A stretch of DNA of 64,000 nt from an uncultured Eubacterium sp. (GCA_910584595.1 CAJUBQ010000001.1:58290-122289); one strand, 5' to 3'. Numbered from the stretch's first letter, positions 45,651-55,131 are shown. The notes: generated from the sequence alone by a model not told the origin. Made by a program: numbers and translations.

Positions 45651-47698
45651 TTTTCGATTTCTCCTTTTTCTATCATTTCATCTAAAATTGCTCTGATCTT
45701 TTGTTTTGCTTCATCGATACTGCAGTCAGAAAGCTGTGCCCCGGCAATACTGGCATGACCGCCGCCGCCAAGACGTTCCATGATAGACTGTACATTAATC
45801 TCATCAATCGAGCGAGAGCTGATAAAAATTTTATTCTGATATTCCGTCATAACGAAAGAAGCTTTGATTCCTATAATATTTAACAGCTCGTTTGCAGACT
45901 GTGCGCTTACAACGGTAGGACTTTCTACCTTATCTGCCGGACATACAGAGATTGCAAATGCTCCATGATATACTTCGGCATGACGCATGACTTCTGCTCT
46001 TGCTTTATAATCTGCCATATCATTACGCAGCATTTTTCGAACTCTGTTAATTTCCGCTCCACAGCGTCTTAAATAAGCTGCCGCTTCAAACGTACGTACA
46101 CCTGTTTTCTGCATAAAATTATTTGTATCAATTAACATACCGGCATAAATTGCGTCTGCCTCGCAGGCAGTCAGCTTAATATTTTCCGTAAAATATTGCA
46201 GCACCTCAGCAATCATTTCACAGGTAGAGGAAGCATACGGTTCAATATAAGATAAAATTGGATTCTCAACGACATCGCTTCCTTGTCGATGGTGGTCAAA
46301 CACGACAATAGATTTTGTCTTTTTTAATATTTCAGGACAATCTGTATAATTCGGCCGGTTTGTATCTACAACCATCACAAGCGTATTATTATTTGTTAAT
46401 TCTATCGCTGTCTCACTATCAATAAACATATCCGGCTCATATCCGTTTTCCTCATGAAAACACTCTTTGAGCGGACGTAAAGAGGTCGTTACTTCATTTA
46501 ATACGATCTGAACTTTTTTCTCCAATACACGTCCCGCACAAAATACTCCAATTGCAGCTCCAAAAGAATCTGCATCTGCAATATGATGTCCCATGACAAT
46601 CACGTGACTTCTGCTTTCAATAATCTCACGCAACGCATGTGCCTTCACACGAGCCTTCACACGAGTTTTTTTGTCTACCTGTTTGGAACTGCCTCCAAAA
46701 TAAGTAATACGTTCTCCTTCTTTTACTACGACCTGATCTCCTCCACGTCCTAATGCCATGCCGATTGCCATGCGTGCATATTCATAATTCTGATTATACG
46801 TATCTCCTGTACTTCCAATCCCTATGCTAAGCGTTACCGACATTTCATTACCGACTTTGACAGTCTTTACTTCTTCTAATAAGCTAAACTTATCTTCTTC
46901 CATTTTCGATAGATACATATACCGAAAGACTACAAAATACTTATCTTTTTCAACCTTTCGGACAAGTCCGTCCATTCCAGAAAAATATTTATTTACTTTT
47001 CGATCGATCAGAGCAACGAGTAAAGACTGCTTCACATCTTCAATACTGTTTAGCGCTTCTTCAAAATTATCAATATAAATCAGCGCCGCGACAAGCTTCT
47101 GATCGTCATTTTCACGTATATACCTGTTCAGCTGAGTTTCATCATACAGATAAAGAGCTGTCATATACTCTTCGCTGCCTTCCAGAGATACCATCTGATT
47201 TTCAGGCGTAATGCTGGAAAATTCAATTCTTTTGAGTTGCGCACGAAATTCGCATCCATCCCAACCGATGTGAAGCTGCGATTCTGTTTTATTTTTCTGG
47301 ATAATATCTCTGGTAATATGAGAAAATATGGAAGTAATAGATCTATGATAATCTTTATCTTTCCCAGTCAATTCTGTAAATTTCTCATTTACCCAGAGTA
47401 TTTTTCCATTATAATCTATGAGTGCGTATGCAACATCAAATTCATTTAACAATTTTTTTTGTACGGTACCATACTGTGTAGCAAAATTAATCAGCTCATT
47501 CATGAAAAATGGCTTACTTTTATGAAAGCTTATTGTTACTACAATAAAATATACTACCGTAAATGCAGATGTAATCAATCCGGCTTGAAGCTCATATAGA
47601 TACATTGGTATATTCATAAATAGCAATATAATCGTAAGAAGCATCGGGCCATACATATAATAACGCAGCCTACCTTTAAATTTTATATTATTCTTCAT
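45647..47698 (-). CDS. gdpP: Cyclic-di-AMP phosphodiesterase GdpP
   Basis: Hydrolyses c-di-AMP to pApA at the membrane. In about 683 residues: two membrane helices (about 15-60), a PAS domain (ALIDYNGKILWVNEKFTELT), a degenerate GGDEF domain (IGIGSTGDTYNQNYEYARMA; RGGDQVVV replaces the active GGDEF), and a DHH/DHHA1 phosphoesterase. The last shows GHHIADADSFGAAIGVF, VFDHHRQGSDV and the GGGGHASIAGAQL motif. The start is ATG 47698; a TTG at 47722 could extend it by 8 residues. It leads gdpP-rplI-dnaB, an order known from other Firmicutes. Confidence 0.94.
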   Translation of the reverse strand: MKNNIKFKGRLRYYMYGPMLLTIILLFMNIPMYLYELQAGLITSAFTVVYFIVVTISFHKSKPFFMNELINFATQYGTVQKKLLNEFDVAYALIDYNGKILWVNEKFTELTGKDKDYHRSITSIFSHITRDIIQKNKTESQLHIGWDGCEFRAQLKRIEFSSITPENQMVSLEGSEEYMTALYLYDETQLNRYIRENDDQKLVAALIYIDNFEEALNSIEDVKQSLLVALIDRKVNKYFSGMDGLVRKVEKDKYFVVFRYMYLSKMEEDKFSLLEEVKTVKVGNEMSVTLSIGIGSTGDTYNQNYEYARMAIGMALGRGGDQVVVKEGERITYFGGSSKQVDKKTRVKARVKAHALREIIESRSHVIVMGHHIADADSFGAAIGVFCAGRVLEKKVQIVLNEVTTSLRPLKECFHEENGYEPDMFIDSETAIELTNNNTLVMVVDTNRPNYTDCPEILKKTKSIVVFDHHRQGSDVVENPILSYIEPYASSTCEMIAEVLQYFTENIKLTACEADAIYAGMLIDTNNFMQKTGVRTFEAAAYLRRCGAEINRVRKMLRNDMADYKARAEVMRHAEVYHGAFAISVCPADKVESPTVVSAQSANELLNIIGIKASFVMTEYQNKIFISSRSIDEINVQSIMERLGGGGHASIAGAQLSDCSIDEAKQKIRAILDEMIEKGEIEK

Positions 47699-47792
47699 TT
47701 CTGCAGATTTACCTTTCCACAAAGATAGTATCTATTATACCATGTTACGCATCTTAAGGAAAGAGTTTTAAAGCGATTTCAAAGGATTTTAC

Positions 47793-49445
47793 TTACATCC
47801 TCTTGATCTGTGTCACAGTCTGTAATTCATTTTCTTCCGGAGAATATGTCAGTTCAATCATATCTCCTACCTGATATCGGATAATGGCAATTAAATTCTC
47901 ATCAGACATATTTACATCAAATAACCGGTCAGAATTTTCAAGCGCTATATAATAATGTGTATTTCCTTCTATCACAACTGGAGCGATGGCTGATATTTTT
48001 CCGGTAATTGTTTCAAAAATATCTGAATTCTCTTTTACCTCAGATATTCCATTCGTAGCGAGCAATGATACATATGCTTTTTCACATTCTTTCACTGTAT
48101 CACCAATGGCAACCCACTGATATTTTTGAACGTTGACCATTGCATATTTTTTAACAAGGCCGGCGCCATCCTTAAGCGCCATAAAATAAGTCGGTTGATC
48201 TGAAATATTTAACAGCAACGGAAATGTCGCCCGATAACCAAGATTTTGAACCTGTCCTTCTGCCGAAGACATTGCAGAATCTTCAATTGCTCCTTCAATC
48301 TTATAATATTTTGTTTCCATTGTTCGCTGATTCATCAGCACAAATCCAACATTAGACTGATCTCCACTCACAGACGTAACGCCTGTATATACCCATACAT
48401 CGTCATCCAGTGCAATATAATTATAACCATTGGTTGCTTTCAGACAATCTTTTTGTCCAAGAATACTGTTAAAAAAGCCATGTTTATAAATACCATAGTA
48501 ATTATACAATTCTGTAAGTAATTCTGCAGAGTATACTTTATCAATCCAATTTGGCACCTTCTCTACCGGATAATCCGTACATTCACCTGTAACTGCATTG
48601 CATAACACTACGTTACCAACTGTCTGCCCGCCAAACAAACCAATATTAAACTTCTTTACCGGACATACCCAGTACGGAATTCCCTCATCATCGATTTCAA
48701 AGAAAATCTGATCGTCAAAAATATAAGTTGGATAATGAAAACGTAAATGACGATAGATATTGCGGTTAAAATATTCTGACTTAGAATATTTAATCGTTTT
48801 TTCCAGCTTGACACATTCTGTATTCTGTGTGGCCATATCAATCCTGATATATGCAGGAATACCAGACTTTTGATTTGTTAACCATTTAATTTCATTTGCA
48901 TATACAAGCGGTGTAACGCGCACAGGCGTGTCGTTATAATTTATTTGTGTATAGTCAGACCCTACTTCAAACTGAGATACCATGTCTACCATACTGCCCA
49001 TTTTTCGGTTTCCAAGCAACTCTGCAGAATCTTTGTCTAAAAGAGGTATTGTATTATAGTTCGTCTGCTGGATATCTTCTGTAAAATCACTTTCCTTTAC
49101 TTCCATCAGCTTTTGATATTTATCCGCATTTATAATTGGAGAAGACAATAGATTGCCTATTGCAAATATCAATAATGTGAGTAAAAACAATCCGGCGCCA
49201 AATTTCACACCTTTCATTTCCTTTAATTGCATTTCCGCAGATTTGATAGGTACCACATTATTTTTCGACCTTTTCCGCAGTTGTGTAATTGCATGAATCA
49301 CCGTAACAAATGCGATTAAAAGCCCTAAAGTAGTCCAAAAGCCTGCCGCATGAATATTAATTGCAGGCAGAGCTACATAGTAATAAATTCCGACAGCTAA
49401 AAGAATAATTACTGTTAAAACAATCTTTCCAGTTATTTTTTTCAT
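47793..49445 (-). CDS. Uncharacterised membrane protein (Lachnospiraceae type)
   Basis: A 550-residue protein of unknown function. Three membrane helices lie in the first 110 residues (VLTVIILLAVGIYYYV; FWTTLGLLIAFVTVIHAI; GAGLFLLTLLIFAIGNLL). A large beta-rich outer domain follows with many aromatic residues (YRHLRFHYPTYIFDDQIFF; VYTGVTSVSGDQSNVGFVLM), then a small OB-like C-terminal segment. No catalytic motif stands out. The start at ATG 49445 follows AAAGGGGAAA. It lies directly after an nrnA-like gene and before gdpP on one strand, between two enzymes of c-di-AMP turnover. Confidence 0.6.
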   Translation of the reverse strand: MKKITGKIVLTVIILLAVGIYYYVALPAINIHAAGFWTTLGLLIAFVTVIHAITQLRKRSKNNVVPIKSAEMQLKEMKGVKFGAGLFLLTLLIFAIGNLLSSPIINADKYQKLMEVKESDFTEDIQQTNYNTIPLLDKDSAELLGNRKMGSMVDMVSQFEVGSDYTQINYNDTPVRVTPLVYANEIKWLTNQKSGIPAYIRIDMATQNTECVKLEKTIKYSKSEYFNRNIYRHLRFHYPTYIFDDQIFFEIDDEGIPYWVCPVKKFNIGLFGGQTVGNVVLCNAVTGECTDYPVEKVPNWIDKVYSAELLTELYNYYGIYKHGFFNSILGQKDCLKATNGYNYIALDDDVWVYTGVTSVSGDQSNVGFVLMNQRTMETKYYKIEGAIEDSAMSSAEGQVQNLGYRATFPLLLNISDQPTYFMALKDGAGLVKKYAMVNVQKYQWVAIGDTVKECEKAYVSLLATNGISEVKENSDIFETITGKISAIAPVVIEGNTHYYIALENSDRLFDVNMSDENLIAIIRYQVGDMIELTYSPEENELQTVTQIKRM

Positions 49446-49462
49446 TGATTTCCCCTTTTCAT

Positions 49463-50419
49463 TCATCGAATCTGACTCATAAATGCTTCTTCAATCCTTG
49501 CATGCATTCCATCTACACGATCTAAGTTTTCTTTTGGGATAAATCCTCCTGCCATTCCATGATGTCCTCCCCCATTTCCGCAATTTTTTAATACTGCAGC
49601 AACCATTTTTCCAGCATCCAGATCTTTTCGCTCACTGCGTACAGAAAATTTTATTCCATCTTTACGGACAGCATATACAATGGATACATCCACGACATTC
49701 AAGGACAATATAAAGTCAGAAATAATTGCAATTAAAGCATCCGGACAATCCAATGGAATCCAGGCAAAACCAACACCGTCATTAATATAAATATTATCAA
49801 TGGCAGCGCCATAAGCTTTCAGATCATCCAGCTCTAACACATCGTGATACATTGTCCTTAGTTTATCCACATCTGCCTGTTTATACACATATGCAAACAT
49901 ATCCAGATCAAGTTCTGTAACCCCTCTGATAAAATCAGCTGTATCCATCTTAATACCATAAGCAAGCGCAGCGGCAACAGACGAATGCAATGGCGTATGC
50001 GTCTTATAAAAATATTCGGCAATAAGTGTGGAACATGCACCCGTTTTGCGAATATCCCCATACTGATACGTACACTCAAAAAATGTTGGATGATGATCGA
50101 TACATGCGACTTCATCACCGATTAAATCTGTCAGATTCGCATTATATTTCTGGGAATCCACAGCCACGATATAATCCTCCGCTGTCATATCCTGAATGCT
50201 GTCCGCTGTCAATACATCAATCTCAAATACTTCAAACATCTTCTTTGTACTTAGTTTTTCCACTTTGCCATCATAACAAATTTGAGCATCCACACCATGA
50301 CATCTTAAAAAATACTGCAGTCCATATGCACTTGCAACAGCATCCGGATCCGGATAATTATGAGTCTGAATATAATTTTTATGGCCTTTTAAAAGCTCTA
50401 CTAACTGTAATGGGTTCAT
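49463..50419 (-). CDS. DHH-family phosphoesterase (NrnA-like)
   Basis: A 318-residue DHH/DHHA1 protein. Motifs: THNYPDPDAVASAYGL (His, Asp, Asp metal ligands), IVAVDSQKYN, CIDHHPTFF (the DHH motif) and C-terminal CGNGGGHHGMAGGF (DHHA1 glycine motif). NrnA enzymes degrade nano-RNA, pAp and pApA, the product of GdpP. No membrane segment. The ATG at 50419 follows AAGGAAAAAATT. The rpsR terminator lies 27 bases upstream of this start, so it must rely on read-through or an unseen promoter. Confidence 0.85.
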   Translation of the reverse strand: MNPLQLVELLKGHKNYIQTHNYPDPDAVASAYGLQYFLRCHGVDAQICYDGKVEKLSTKKMFEVFEIDVLTADSIQDMTAEDYIVAVDSQKYNANLTDLIGDEVACIDHHPTFFECTYQYGDIRKTGACSTLIAEYFYKTHTPLHSSVAAALAYGIKMDTADFIRGVTELDLDMFAYVYKQADVDKLRTMYHDVLELDDLKAYGAAIDNIYINDGVGFAWIPLDCPDALIAIISDFILSLNVVDVSIVYAVRKDGIKFSVRSERKDLDAGKMVAAVLKNCGNGGGHHGMAGGFIPKENLDRVDGMHARIEEAFMSQIR

Positions 50420-50441
50420 AATTTTTTCCTTTTCTTTATGC

Positions 50442-50473
50442 AAAAACCACCACACGGATGTCCATGTGGTGGT
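50442..50473 (-). terminator. Terminator of rpsF-ssb-rpsR
   Basis: ACCACCACA and TGTGGTGGT are perfect arms, followed on the minus strand by TTTTT. It begins 10 bases after rpsR. Confidence 0.9.
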
Positions 50474-50482
50474 CTGTCTTTC

Positions 50483-50740
50483 TTAATCCTGCACGTATGG
50501 CATCAATGCCACATGGCGCGCTCTCTTGATCGCTGCTGTAAGAGCTCTCTGATGCTTTGCACAGTTTCCAGTTATTCTTCTTGGAAGAATTTTCCCTCTT
50601 TCAGAAATATATCTTTTTAACTTATTTACATCTTTATAATCAATCACGTTGTCTTTCCCGCAGAATACACATACTTTTTTTCTTCTGTGCATTGTTCTTC
50701 TGCGAGGGTTGTCGCTTCTTTCATTTCTATTGAAAGCCAT
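50483..50740 (-). CDS. rpsR: 30S ribosomal protein S18
   Basis: An 85-residue S18. The typical [20 protein letters not shown] carries two Cys of a CxxC pair, and the basic helix [20 protein letters not shown] precedes [10 protein letters not shown]. It binds S6 on the platform. It closes the rpsF-ssb-rpsR operon. AACAGGAGG precedes the ATG. Confidence 0.97.
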   Translation of the reverse strand: MAFNRNERSDNPRRRTMHRRKKVCVFCGKDNVIDYKDVNKLKRYISERGKILPRRITGNCAKHQRALTAAIKRARHVALMPYVQD

Positions 50741-50783
50741 GACTATTACCTCCTGTTAAAATCCGGCCCTGTCCGCCGGCTTG

Positions 50784-51239
50784 TTAATTAAATGGCAACT
50801 CTTCATCTATTCCATCCGGAATATTCATAAAGCCATCGCCTGCTGCACTAGGTGACGGCCTGTCTGCCGGTGTAAATCCACCGCCAAAATTATCTGATCC
50901 GGAATTAGCATTTTTACTCTCTGCAAACTCCTGATCTTCAGCAACAACATCTGTCGTATACACTTTTTGTCCGTCCCGATTCGTATAACTGCCAGTCTGA
51001 ATACGGCCGGTTACTACAATCTTCAATCCTTTACGAAAATATTTTTCAGCAAACTCTGCAGAACGTCCAAAAGCTACACAGTTTATAAAATCAGCTGTCT
51101 GCTGATCGCCGCCATTATTTCTTACAAAACGTCTGTCTACTGCTAATGTATATCTGGCAACTGCTGTTGACTGTTCTCCCTGAGAGTAACGTACCTCAGG
51201 ATCTCTTGTCAATCGTCCCATAAGTATTACTTTGTTCAT
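50784..51239 (-). CDS. ssb: Single-stranded DNA-binding protein
   Basis: A 151-residue SSB. The OB fold has MNKVILMGRLTRDPEVRYSQ, FINCVAFGRSAEFAEKYFRK and GRIQTGSYTNRDGQKVYTTD. A flexible Gly/Pro/Ser-rich linker leads to the acidic C-terminal tip ending ELPFN rather than the usual DDIPF, which still offers acidic and aromatic residues for partner binding. It sits between rpsF and rpsR. Confidence 0.97.
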   Translation of the reverse strand: MNKVILMGRLTRDPEVRYSQGEQSTAVARYTLAVDRRFVRNNGGDQQTADFINCVAFGRSAEFAEKYFRKGLKIVVTGRIQTGSYTNRDGQKVYTTDVVAEDQEFAESKNANSGSDNFGGGFTPADRPSPSAAGDGFMNIPDGIDEELPFN

Positions 51240-51259
51240 ACTACGATCTCCTTTATCGA

Positions 51260-51550
51260 CTATGCCTCGTCTTTACGAACACATAAGAACCGAAGAACGT
51301 TATCCATAATACGGACTTTCTGCTCGATCAGCGCTGGCGCAGATGCAGATGCTTCAAACTGGATAAAATAGAAAAAGCCGTCACCCATTTTCTGGATTTC
51401 ATAAGCTAATTTCTTTTTGCCCCATTCTTCCACTTCGGTAATTGTACCTCCGGCACGAGTCACATACTCTTTTGCCTTCTCAACTACTGCTGCTCTCGCA
51501 TCATCTTCGATTTTAGCATTCACAACGAGCGCTAATTCATACTTGTTCAT
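51260..51550 (-). CDS. rpsF: 30S ribosomal protein S6
   Basis: S6, 96 residues, partner of S18 on the small-subunit platform. MNKYELALVVNAKIEDDARA, GTITEVEEWGKKKLAYEIQK and DGFFYFIQFEASASAPALI are family signatures. The start is ATG 51550 after AAAGGAGG; longer frames upstream cross the promoter and are not coding. It heads its operon. Confidence 0.97.
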   Translation of the reverse strand: MNKYELALVVNAKIEDDARAAVVEKAKEYVTRAGGTITEVEEWGKKKLAYEIQKMGDGFFYFIQFEASASAPALIEQKVRIMDNVLRFLCVRKDEA

Positions 51551-51566
51551 GCGAATTGTACCTCCT

Positions 51567-51600
51567 TTTGGTCTCTGGCCTTTTCCTTTTGGAAAAAGCA
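51567..51600 (-). promoter_or_regulatory. Leader hairpin before rpsF
   Basis: CTTTTTCC-AAAA-GGAAAAGG forms a compact stem just upstream of the rpsF ribosome site. It may be part of an S6:S18 autoregulatory leader, but the conserved CCG element of that motif is not clear. Confidence 0.35.
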
Positions 51601-51623
51601 AGGAATTTATCATATCACGAATA

Positions 51624-51654
51624 CAAATGATATCATGATTACTCATTATTTGCA
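51624..51654 (-). promoter_or_regulatory. Probable promoter of rpsF-ssb-rpsR
   Basis: On the minus strand TTGCAA and TATCAT are separated by 17 bases; the -35 region falls inside the end of the upstream DUF951 gene. About 75 bases of leader precede rpsF. Confidence 0.5.
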
Positions 51655-51833
51655 AGTTGTTTTTTGATTTTTTTTACATTTTTTTCTGCCTGGCTTCTGG
51701 CAATCATAATCTGATGTCCGCAGCCGGTACATTTCAGACGAAAATCTGCACCTACGCGAAGAACTTCCCATTCAAAACTGCCGCATGGATGTTTCTTCTT
51801 TAATTTTAAGATATCTCCCGGTTCAATATCCAT
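51639..51833 (-). CDS. DUF951 family protein
   Basis: A 64-residue conserved Firmicutes protein of unknown role. The signature LKLKKKHPCGSFEWEVLRVG is followed by ADFRLKCTGCGHQIMIARSQ, holding a CxxC plus another Cys and a His that may bind zinc, and a lysine-rich tail. It is often found upstream of rpsF, as here. GGATGATTC lies before the ATG. Confidence 0.9.
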   Translation of the reverse strand: MDIEPGDILKLKKKHPCGSFEWEVLRVGADFRLKCTGCGHQIMIARSQAEKNVKKIKKQLANNE

Positions 51834-51851
51834 GAATCATCCTTTCTACGA

Positions 51852-52580
51852 TCAAACCTCAATTTGAGAAAATATTTCTCCAATACTGCCTTGAATCAGC
51901 AAATCTGCACGCTTGTCCATTGGCGTAGCTGACTTATTAATCAACACAAGCTTGCTTCCTCTATAATAATCAATAAGTCCGGCTGCCGGATATACTGCTA
52001 AAGAGGTTCCTCCTATGATAAGCACATCCGCTTTTGTAAGATACATGACTGCCTTTTGCATCGTCTGCGTATCCAAACCTTCTTCATACAATACAACATC
52101 CGGTTTAATATCTCCGCCGCATTCATCACAAAGCGGAACTCCTATATGATTTTTCATATAAAAAGCATCGAATTGCTTCGCACATTTTCTGCAATAATTG
52201 CGATGTACACTTCCATGCAGTTCTAATACTTCTTTACTGCCTGCCAGCTGATGGAGTCCGTCAATATTTTGCGTAATCACTGCTTTTAATTTTCCTGCCT
52301 GCTCCAACTGTGCCAGTTTTCTATGCGCGGCATTCGGTTTTGCGTCTAAACATAACATTTTATCATGATAAAAGCGGTAAAATTCTTCTGTATTTTGAAG
52401 ATAAAAAGAATGACTTAATATTGTTTCCGGCGGAAAATCATATGTTTGATTATATAATCCATCCACACTTCTAAAATCTGGTATTCCACTTTCCGTAGAA
52501 ACTCCTGCACCGCCAAAAAATACAATATTATCTGAATCTGAGATCATTTTCTGCAACAATAATAATTTTTCCGATGACAT
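51852..52580 (-). CDS. cobB: NAD-dependent protein deacylase (sirtuin)
   Basis: A 242-residue bacterial sirtuin that removes acyl groups from lysines using NAD. Motifs: FFGGAGVSTESGIPDFRS (NAD binding), TQNIDGLHQLAG, the catalytic His in LELHGSVHRNYC, and a four-Cys zinc site (CRKCAKQF and CDECGG). GGTSLAVYPAAGL and LINKSATPMDKRADL complete the fold. The ATG follows AAGGATAAAAT. Target proteins unknown. Confidence 0.93.
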   Translation of the reverse strand: MSSEKLLLLQKMISDSDNIVFFGGAGVSTESGIPDFRSVDGLYNQTYDFPPETILSHSFYLQNTEEFYRFYHDKMLCLDAKPNAAHRKLAQLEQAGKLKAVITQNIDGLHQLAGSKEVLELHGSVHRNYCRKCAKQFDAFYMKNHIGVPLCDECGGDIKPDVVLYEEGLDTQTMQKAVMYLTKADVLIIGGTSLAVYPAAGLIDYYRGSKLVLINKSATPMDKRADLLIQGSIGEIFSQIEV

Positions 52581-52623
52581 ATTTTATCCTTCTTTCTGAC
52601 ATTTCAAATATTACAACTAATGA

Positions 52624-53157
52624 TTATTGTAACTGTTTTGCTAATAGAATACTTGCAATTGTCCCTGCAATCGTCGCCAACATTGCTCCTGAAAGTGTCC
52701 AGCGTGTCTTTTTAATATTTACAGACATAAAATAAACAGACATTGTATAAAATACCGTTTCTGTAGAGCTCATCATAATAGAACTGATATAGCCAAGCAT
52801 GGAATCTGTACCGTATTTTTTAAATATGTCCAGCGCCAGACCGGTAGCTGCAGAATTTGAAAAAAGGCGGATTACAAATACTGGAATAATTTCACTGGGA
52901 ATGATCTTACTGCTAATCATGTGACTGAATACCGACGAAACTGCATCCAGCAAGCCGGAAGCACGTAAAATACCCACTGCTACCATTAATCCAATCAATG
53001 TAGGCATTATTTTAATGACCGTACGAAATCCATCTTCAGCGCCATGAATAAATTCTTCATAAATATTCTGCTTTTGTAATAACCCGGTTCCAACAATATA
53101 AAAAATAAGCAATGGAATGATTGTATTAGATAAGAATAAAAGCAGTTTCATTAACAA
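52624..53157 (-). CDS. spmB: Spore maturation protein B-like membrane protein
   Basis: A 177-residue protein with 4-5 membrane helices and the nucleoside-recognition (Gate) domain. The motif GAEDGFRTVIKIMPTLIGLM near residues 39-58 and FSNSAATGLALDIFKKYGTD, ending SSTETVFYTMSVYF, are typical of SpmB. In Bacillus it works with SpmA in spore core dehydration. No spmA is next to it. It follows a SpoIID-like gene. Function outside sporulation cannot be excluded. Confidence 0.85.
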   Translation of the reverse strand: MLMKLLLFLSNTIIPLLIFYIVGTGLLQKQNIYEEFIHGAEDGFRTVIKIMPTLIGLMVAVGILRASGLLDAVSSVFSHMISSKIIPSEIIPVFVIRLFSNSAATGLALDIFKKYGTDSMLGYISSIMMSSTETVFYTMSVYFMSVNIKKTRWTLSGAMLATIAGTIASILLAKQLQ

Positions 53158-53208
53158 GCACCTATGTATCCTATTTTAAATATATTTATGCCAACATATA
53201 AAATACTA

Positions 53209-53234
53209 TTCCATCTATCAATTGTTATGGAATG
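53209..53234 (-). terminator. Weak hairpin between spoIID-like and spmB
   Basis: ATTCCAT/ATGGAAT arms with a 12-base loop, then AGTATTTTAT on the minus strand. Only a modest candidate. Confidence 0.35.
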
Positions 53235-53306
53235 CAAAATTATCTTTTCAGATCGTTTCTCATAACATTCTTTTATATAGTCTTTTTAAGATGAAAACAT
53301 ATATTT

Positions 53307-54188
53307 TTAAGATATTGTTATTCCTGAATAATAATACTCTAAAATCTGCTTATAACTGCTTCCTTCCTTTGCCATTTCGTTTGCTCCATACTGGCTCATT
53401 CCATATCCTTGTCCATAGCCTTTCGTTACAATACGTATTTTATTATCCACTTCTTTGATAGAAAAACATGTAGAATTTAATACAAATAATTTTCTGAATT
53501 CTTCCCCGGTTATTTTTTTTCCAGGAAGTTGTACTGCAAGTACATAAGACGCACTGTCACGCTCTTTGGCAATCGCCATTTTTTCGACCGAATCTTTTGA
53601 AAATTTAAGCTCCGGATACGCAGATTTTAATTTATTATAAAACTGTTTTTTCGTATAAAATTCTATTTTTAAAAACTGTTCACTTCTGACATCTGACATA
53701 CTGGATACAGATTTTAAATAAGATACGTTCTTTTTTTCATCTGTTTTCTCTCTCGTTTTACCTGCACTCACATAATGAAATGGAAGCTGAACAATTTTAT
53801 TTTGAAAAGTAATCGTTTCATGCTCCGTCTCTTCTACACATTTTTTTAGCAGTTCATAATATTTTTGAAACTTTTTTCCGCCCAGACTCTCCCGCAATTT
53901 TTCACGTGAAATATTTTCCGGCTCTGCCTGATCGTTTTCTCTCGCATATGCCAGATTTGTTCTGGCGATCACTGCCTGGGCCTTCAGCGCCTCTTTTTCA
54001 TATGTGACAGGCATTTCACTGGCCAACATCAAAATCAAGCCCTCTGTATCCTCATCTGACTGACTTTCAGTAACTTCCTCTTCTCTGGAATCATTTATAA
54101 AATCTCCCTGAACAACAAAAGTAACAAGATAAGGCAAACATATAATAATTATTATCAATGATAACATCGTTTTTATTCTTTCCATCAT
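53307..54188 (-). CDS. SpoIID/LytB domain protein
   Basis: A 293-residue exported protein. A signal anchor (about 7-27) leads to a SpoIID domain. The catalytic Glu region is LMLASEMPVTYEKEALKAQA, followed by AVIARTNLAYA and the C-terminal GYGQGYGMSQYGANEMAKEG typical of SpoIID, which is a lytic transglycosylase needed for engulfment. Two ATGs at 54188 and 54185 are the best start candidates. The start overlaps the end of ksgA, and the upstream AGGAGTG is rather far (about 18 bases). It may be the true SpoIID or a paralog. Confidence 0.8.
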   Translation of the reverse strand: MMERIKTMLSLIIIIICLPYLVTFVVQGDFINDSREEEVTESQSDEDTEGLILMLASEMPVTYEKEALKAQAVIARTNLAYARENDQAEPENISREKLRESLGGKKFQKYYELLKKCVEETEHETITFQNKIVQLPFHYVSAGKTREKTDEKKNVSYLKSVSSMSDVRSEQFLKIEFYTKKQFYNKLKSAYPELKFSKDSVEKMAIAKERDSASYVLAVQLPGKKITGEEFRKLFVLNSTCFSIKEVDNKIRIVTKGYGQGYGMSQYGANEMAKEGSSYKQILEYYYSGITIS

Positions 54189-54195
54189 GTTATCA

Positions 54196-55086
54196 TTATA
54201 TGTCACTCCTATTTCCAAAATGACTGTATTCATAAATTTTATTTGCAAGACATGCAAATTGCTGTAATGTTAAAGTTTCACCTCTTACAGATACGGGCAA
54301 TTCCAACATTTCTACACAGTGTTGCAGTTCTTCTTTTGCTAACCTGATTGTTGCACAATGACTTAACCCGTTTACCAGGGTCTTTCTTCGTTGATTAAAT
54401 GATGCGCGAATAATATCAAATAACAACTTTTCATCTCTTACCTGTACAGGCGGCATTTGATGACATTTCAGGCAAATGACTGCACTCCCTACCTTTGGCC
54501 TTGGCATAAAACAGTTTGGCGGCACATGAGCTACAATTTCAGGCTTTGCGTAATATTGTACTGCCAACGACAATGCTCCAAAATCTTTCGTACCCGGTTC
54601 AGCCTTCATTCGGTCTGCTACTTCCTTTTGTACCATAACTGTCACACTATGGAGCGGAACATGACTTTCGAACAGTCCCATAATAATTGGTGTTGTTATA
54701 TAATATGGAAGATTCGCCACTACTTTCATCGGCTTTCCGTCATTTTTTTCATTTGCAAGCTGTCTGATATCTACTTTTAAAATATCACGATTGATAATAT
54801 CCACATTATGATAACCGCTTAGTGTTTCCTGTAAAATCGGAATCAGATTTTGATCTATCTCCACCGCAGTTACAAAGCGTGCATGTTCGCAAAGAAACTG
54901 TGTCATTGTACCAATCCCAGGACCAATTTCCAATATAAACTCATTTTCTGAAATAGACGCTGCAGATATGATTTTATGCATGACATGAGAGTCAATCAAA
55001 AAATTTTGACCAAATTTTTTTTGAAAATGAAATTTATATTTTTGCAGAATTTCAACTGTTTTCTGCGGTTGTATTAAGTCTCCCAT
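54196..55086 (-). CDS. rsmA: 16S rRNA dimethyladenosine transferase KsgA
   Basis: Dimethylates A1518 and A1519 of 16S rRNA using SAM. In 296 residues: SAM motif I EIGPGIGTMTQFLCEHA, motif II VEIDQNL, and the catalytic NLPYYITTPIIM. The C-terminal domain has ASFNQRRKTLVNGL. The KFGQNFLIDSHV near the N-terminus is a hallmark. It ends just inside the region before spoIID-like. GGAAAGGAATTT precedes the ATG. Confidence 0.96.
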   Translation of the reverse strand: MGDLIQPQKTVEILQKYKFHFQKKFGQNFLIDSHVMHKIISAASISENEFILEIGPGIGTMTQFLCEHARFVTAVEIDQNLIPILQETLSGYHNVDIINRDILKVDIRQLANEKNDGKPMKVVANLPYYITTPIIMGLFESHVPLHSVTVMVQKEVADRMKAEPGTKDFGALSLAVQYYAKPEIVAHVPPNCFMPRPKVGSAVICLKCHQMPPVQVRDEKLLFDIIRASFNQRRKTLVNGLSHCATIRLAKEELQHCVEMLELPVSVRGETLTLQQFACLANKIYEYSHFGNRSDI

Positions 55087-55131
55087 AAATTCCTTTCCTT
55101 AAAATATATTTCAATACAACAAAATGGTCTC

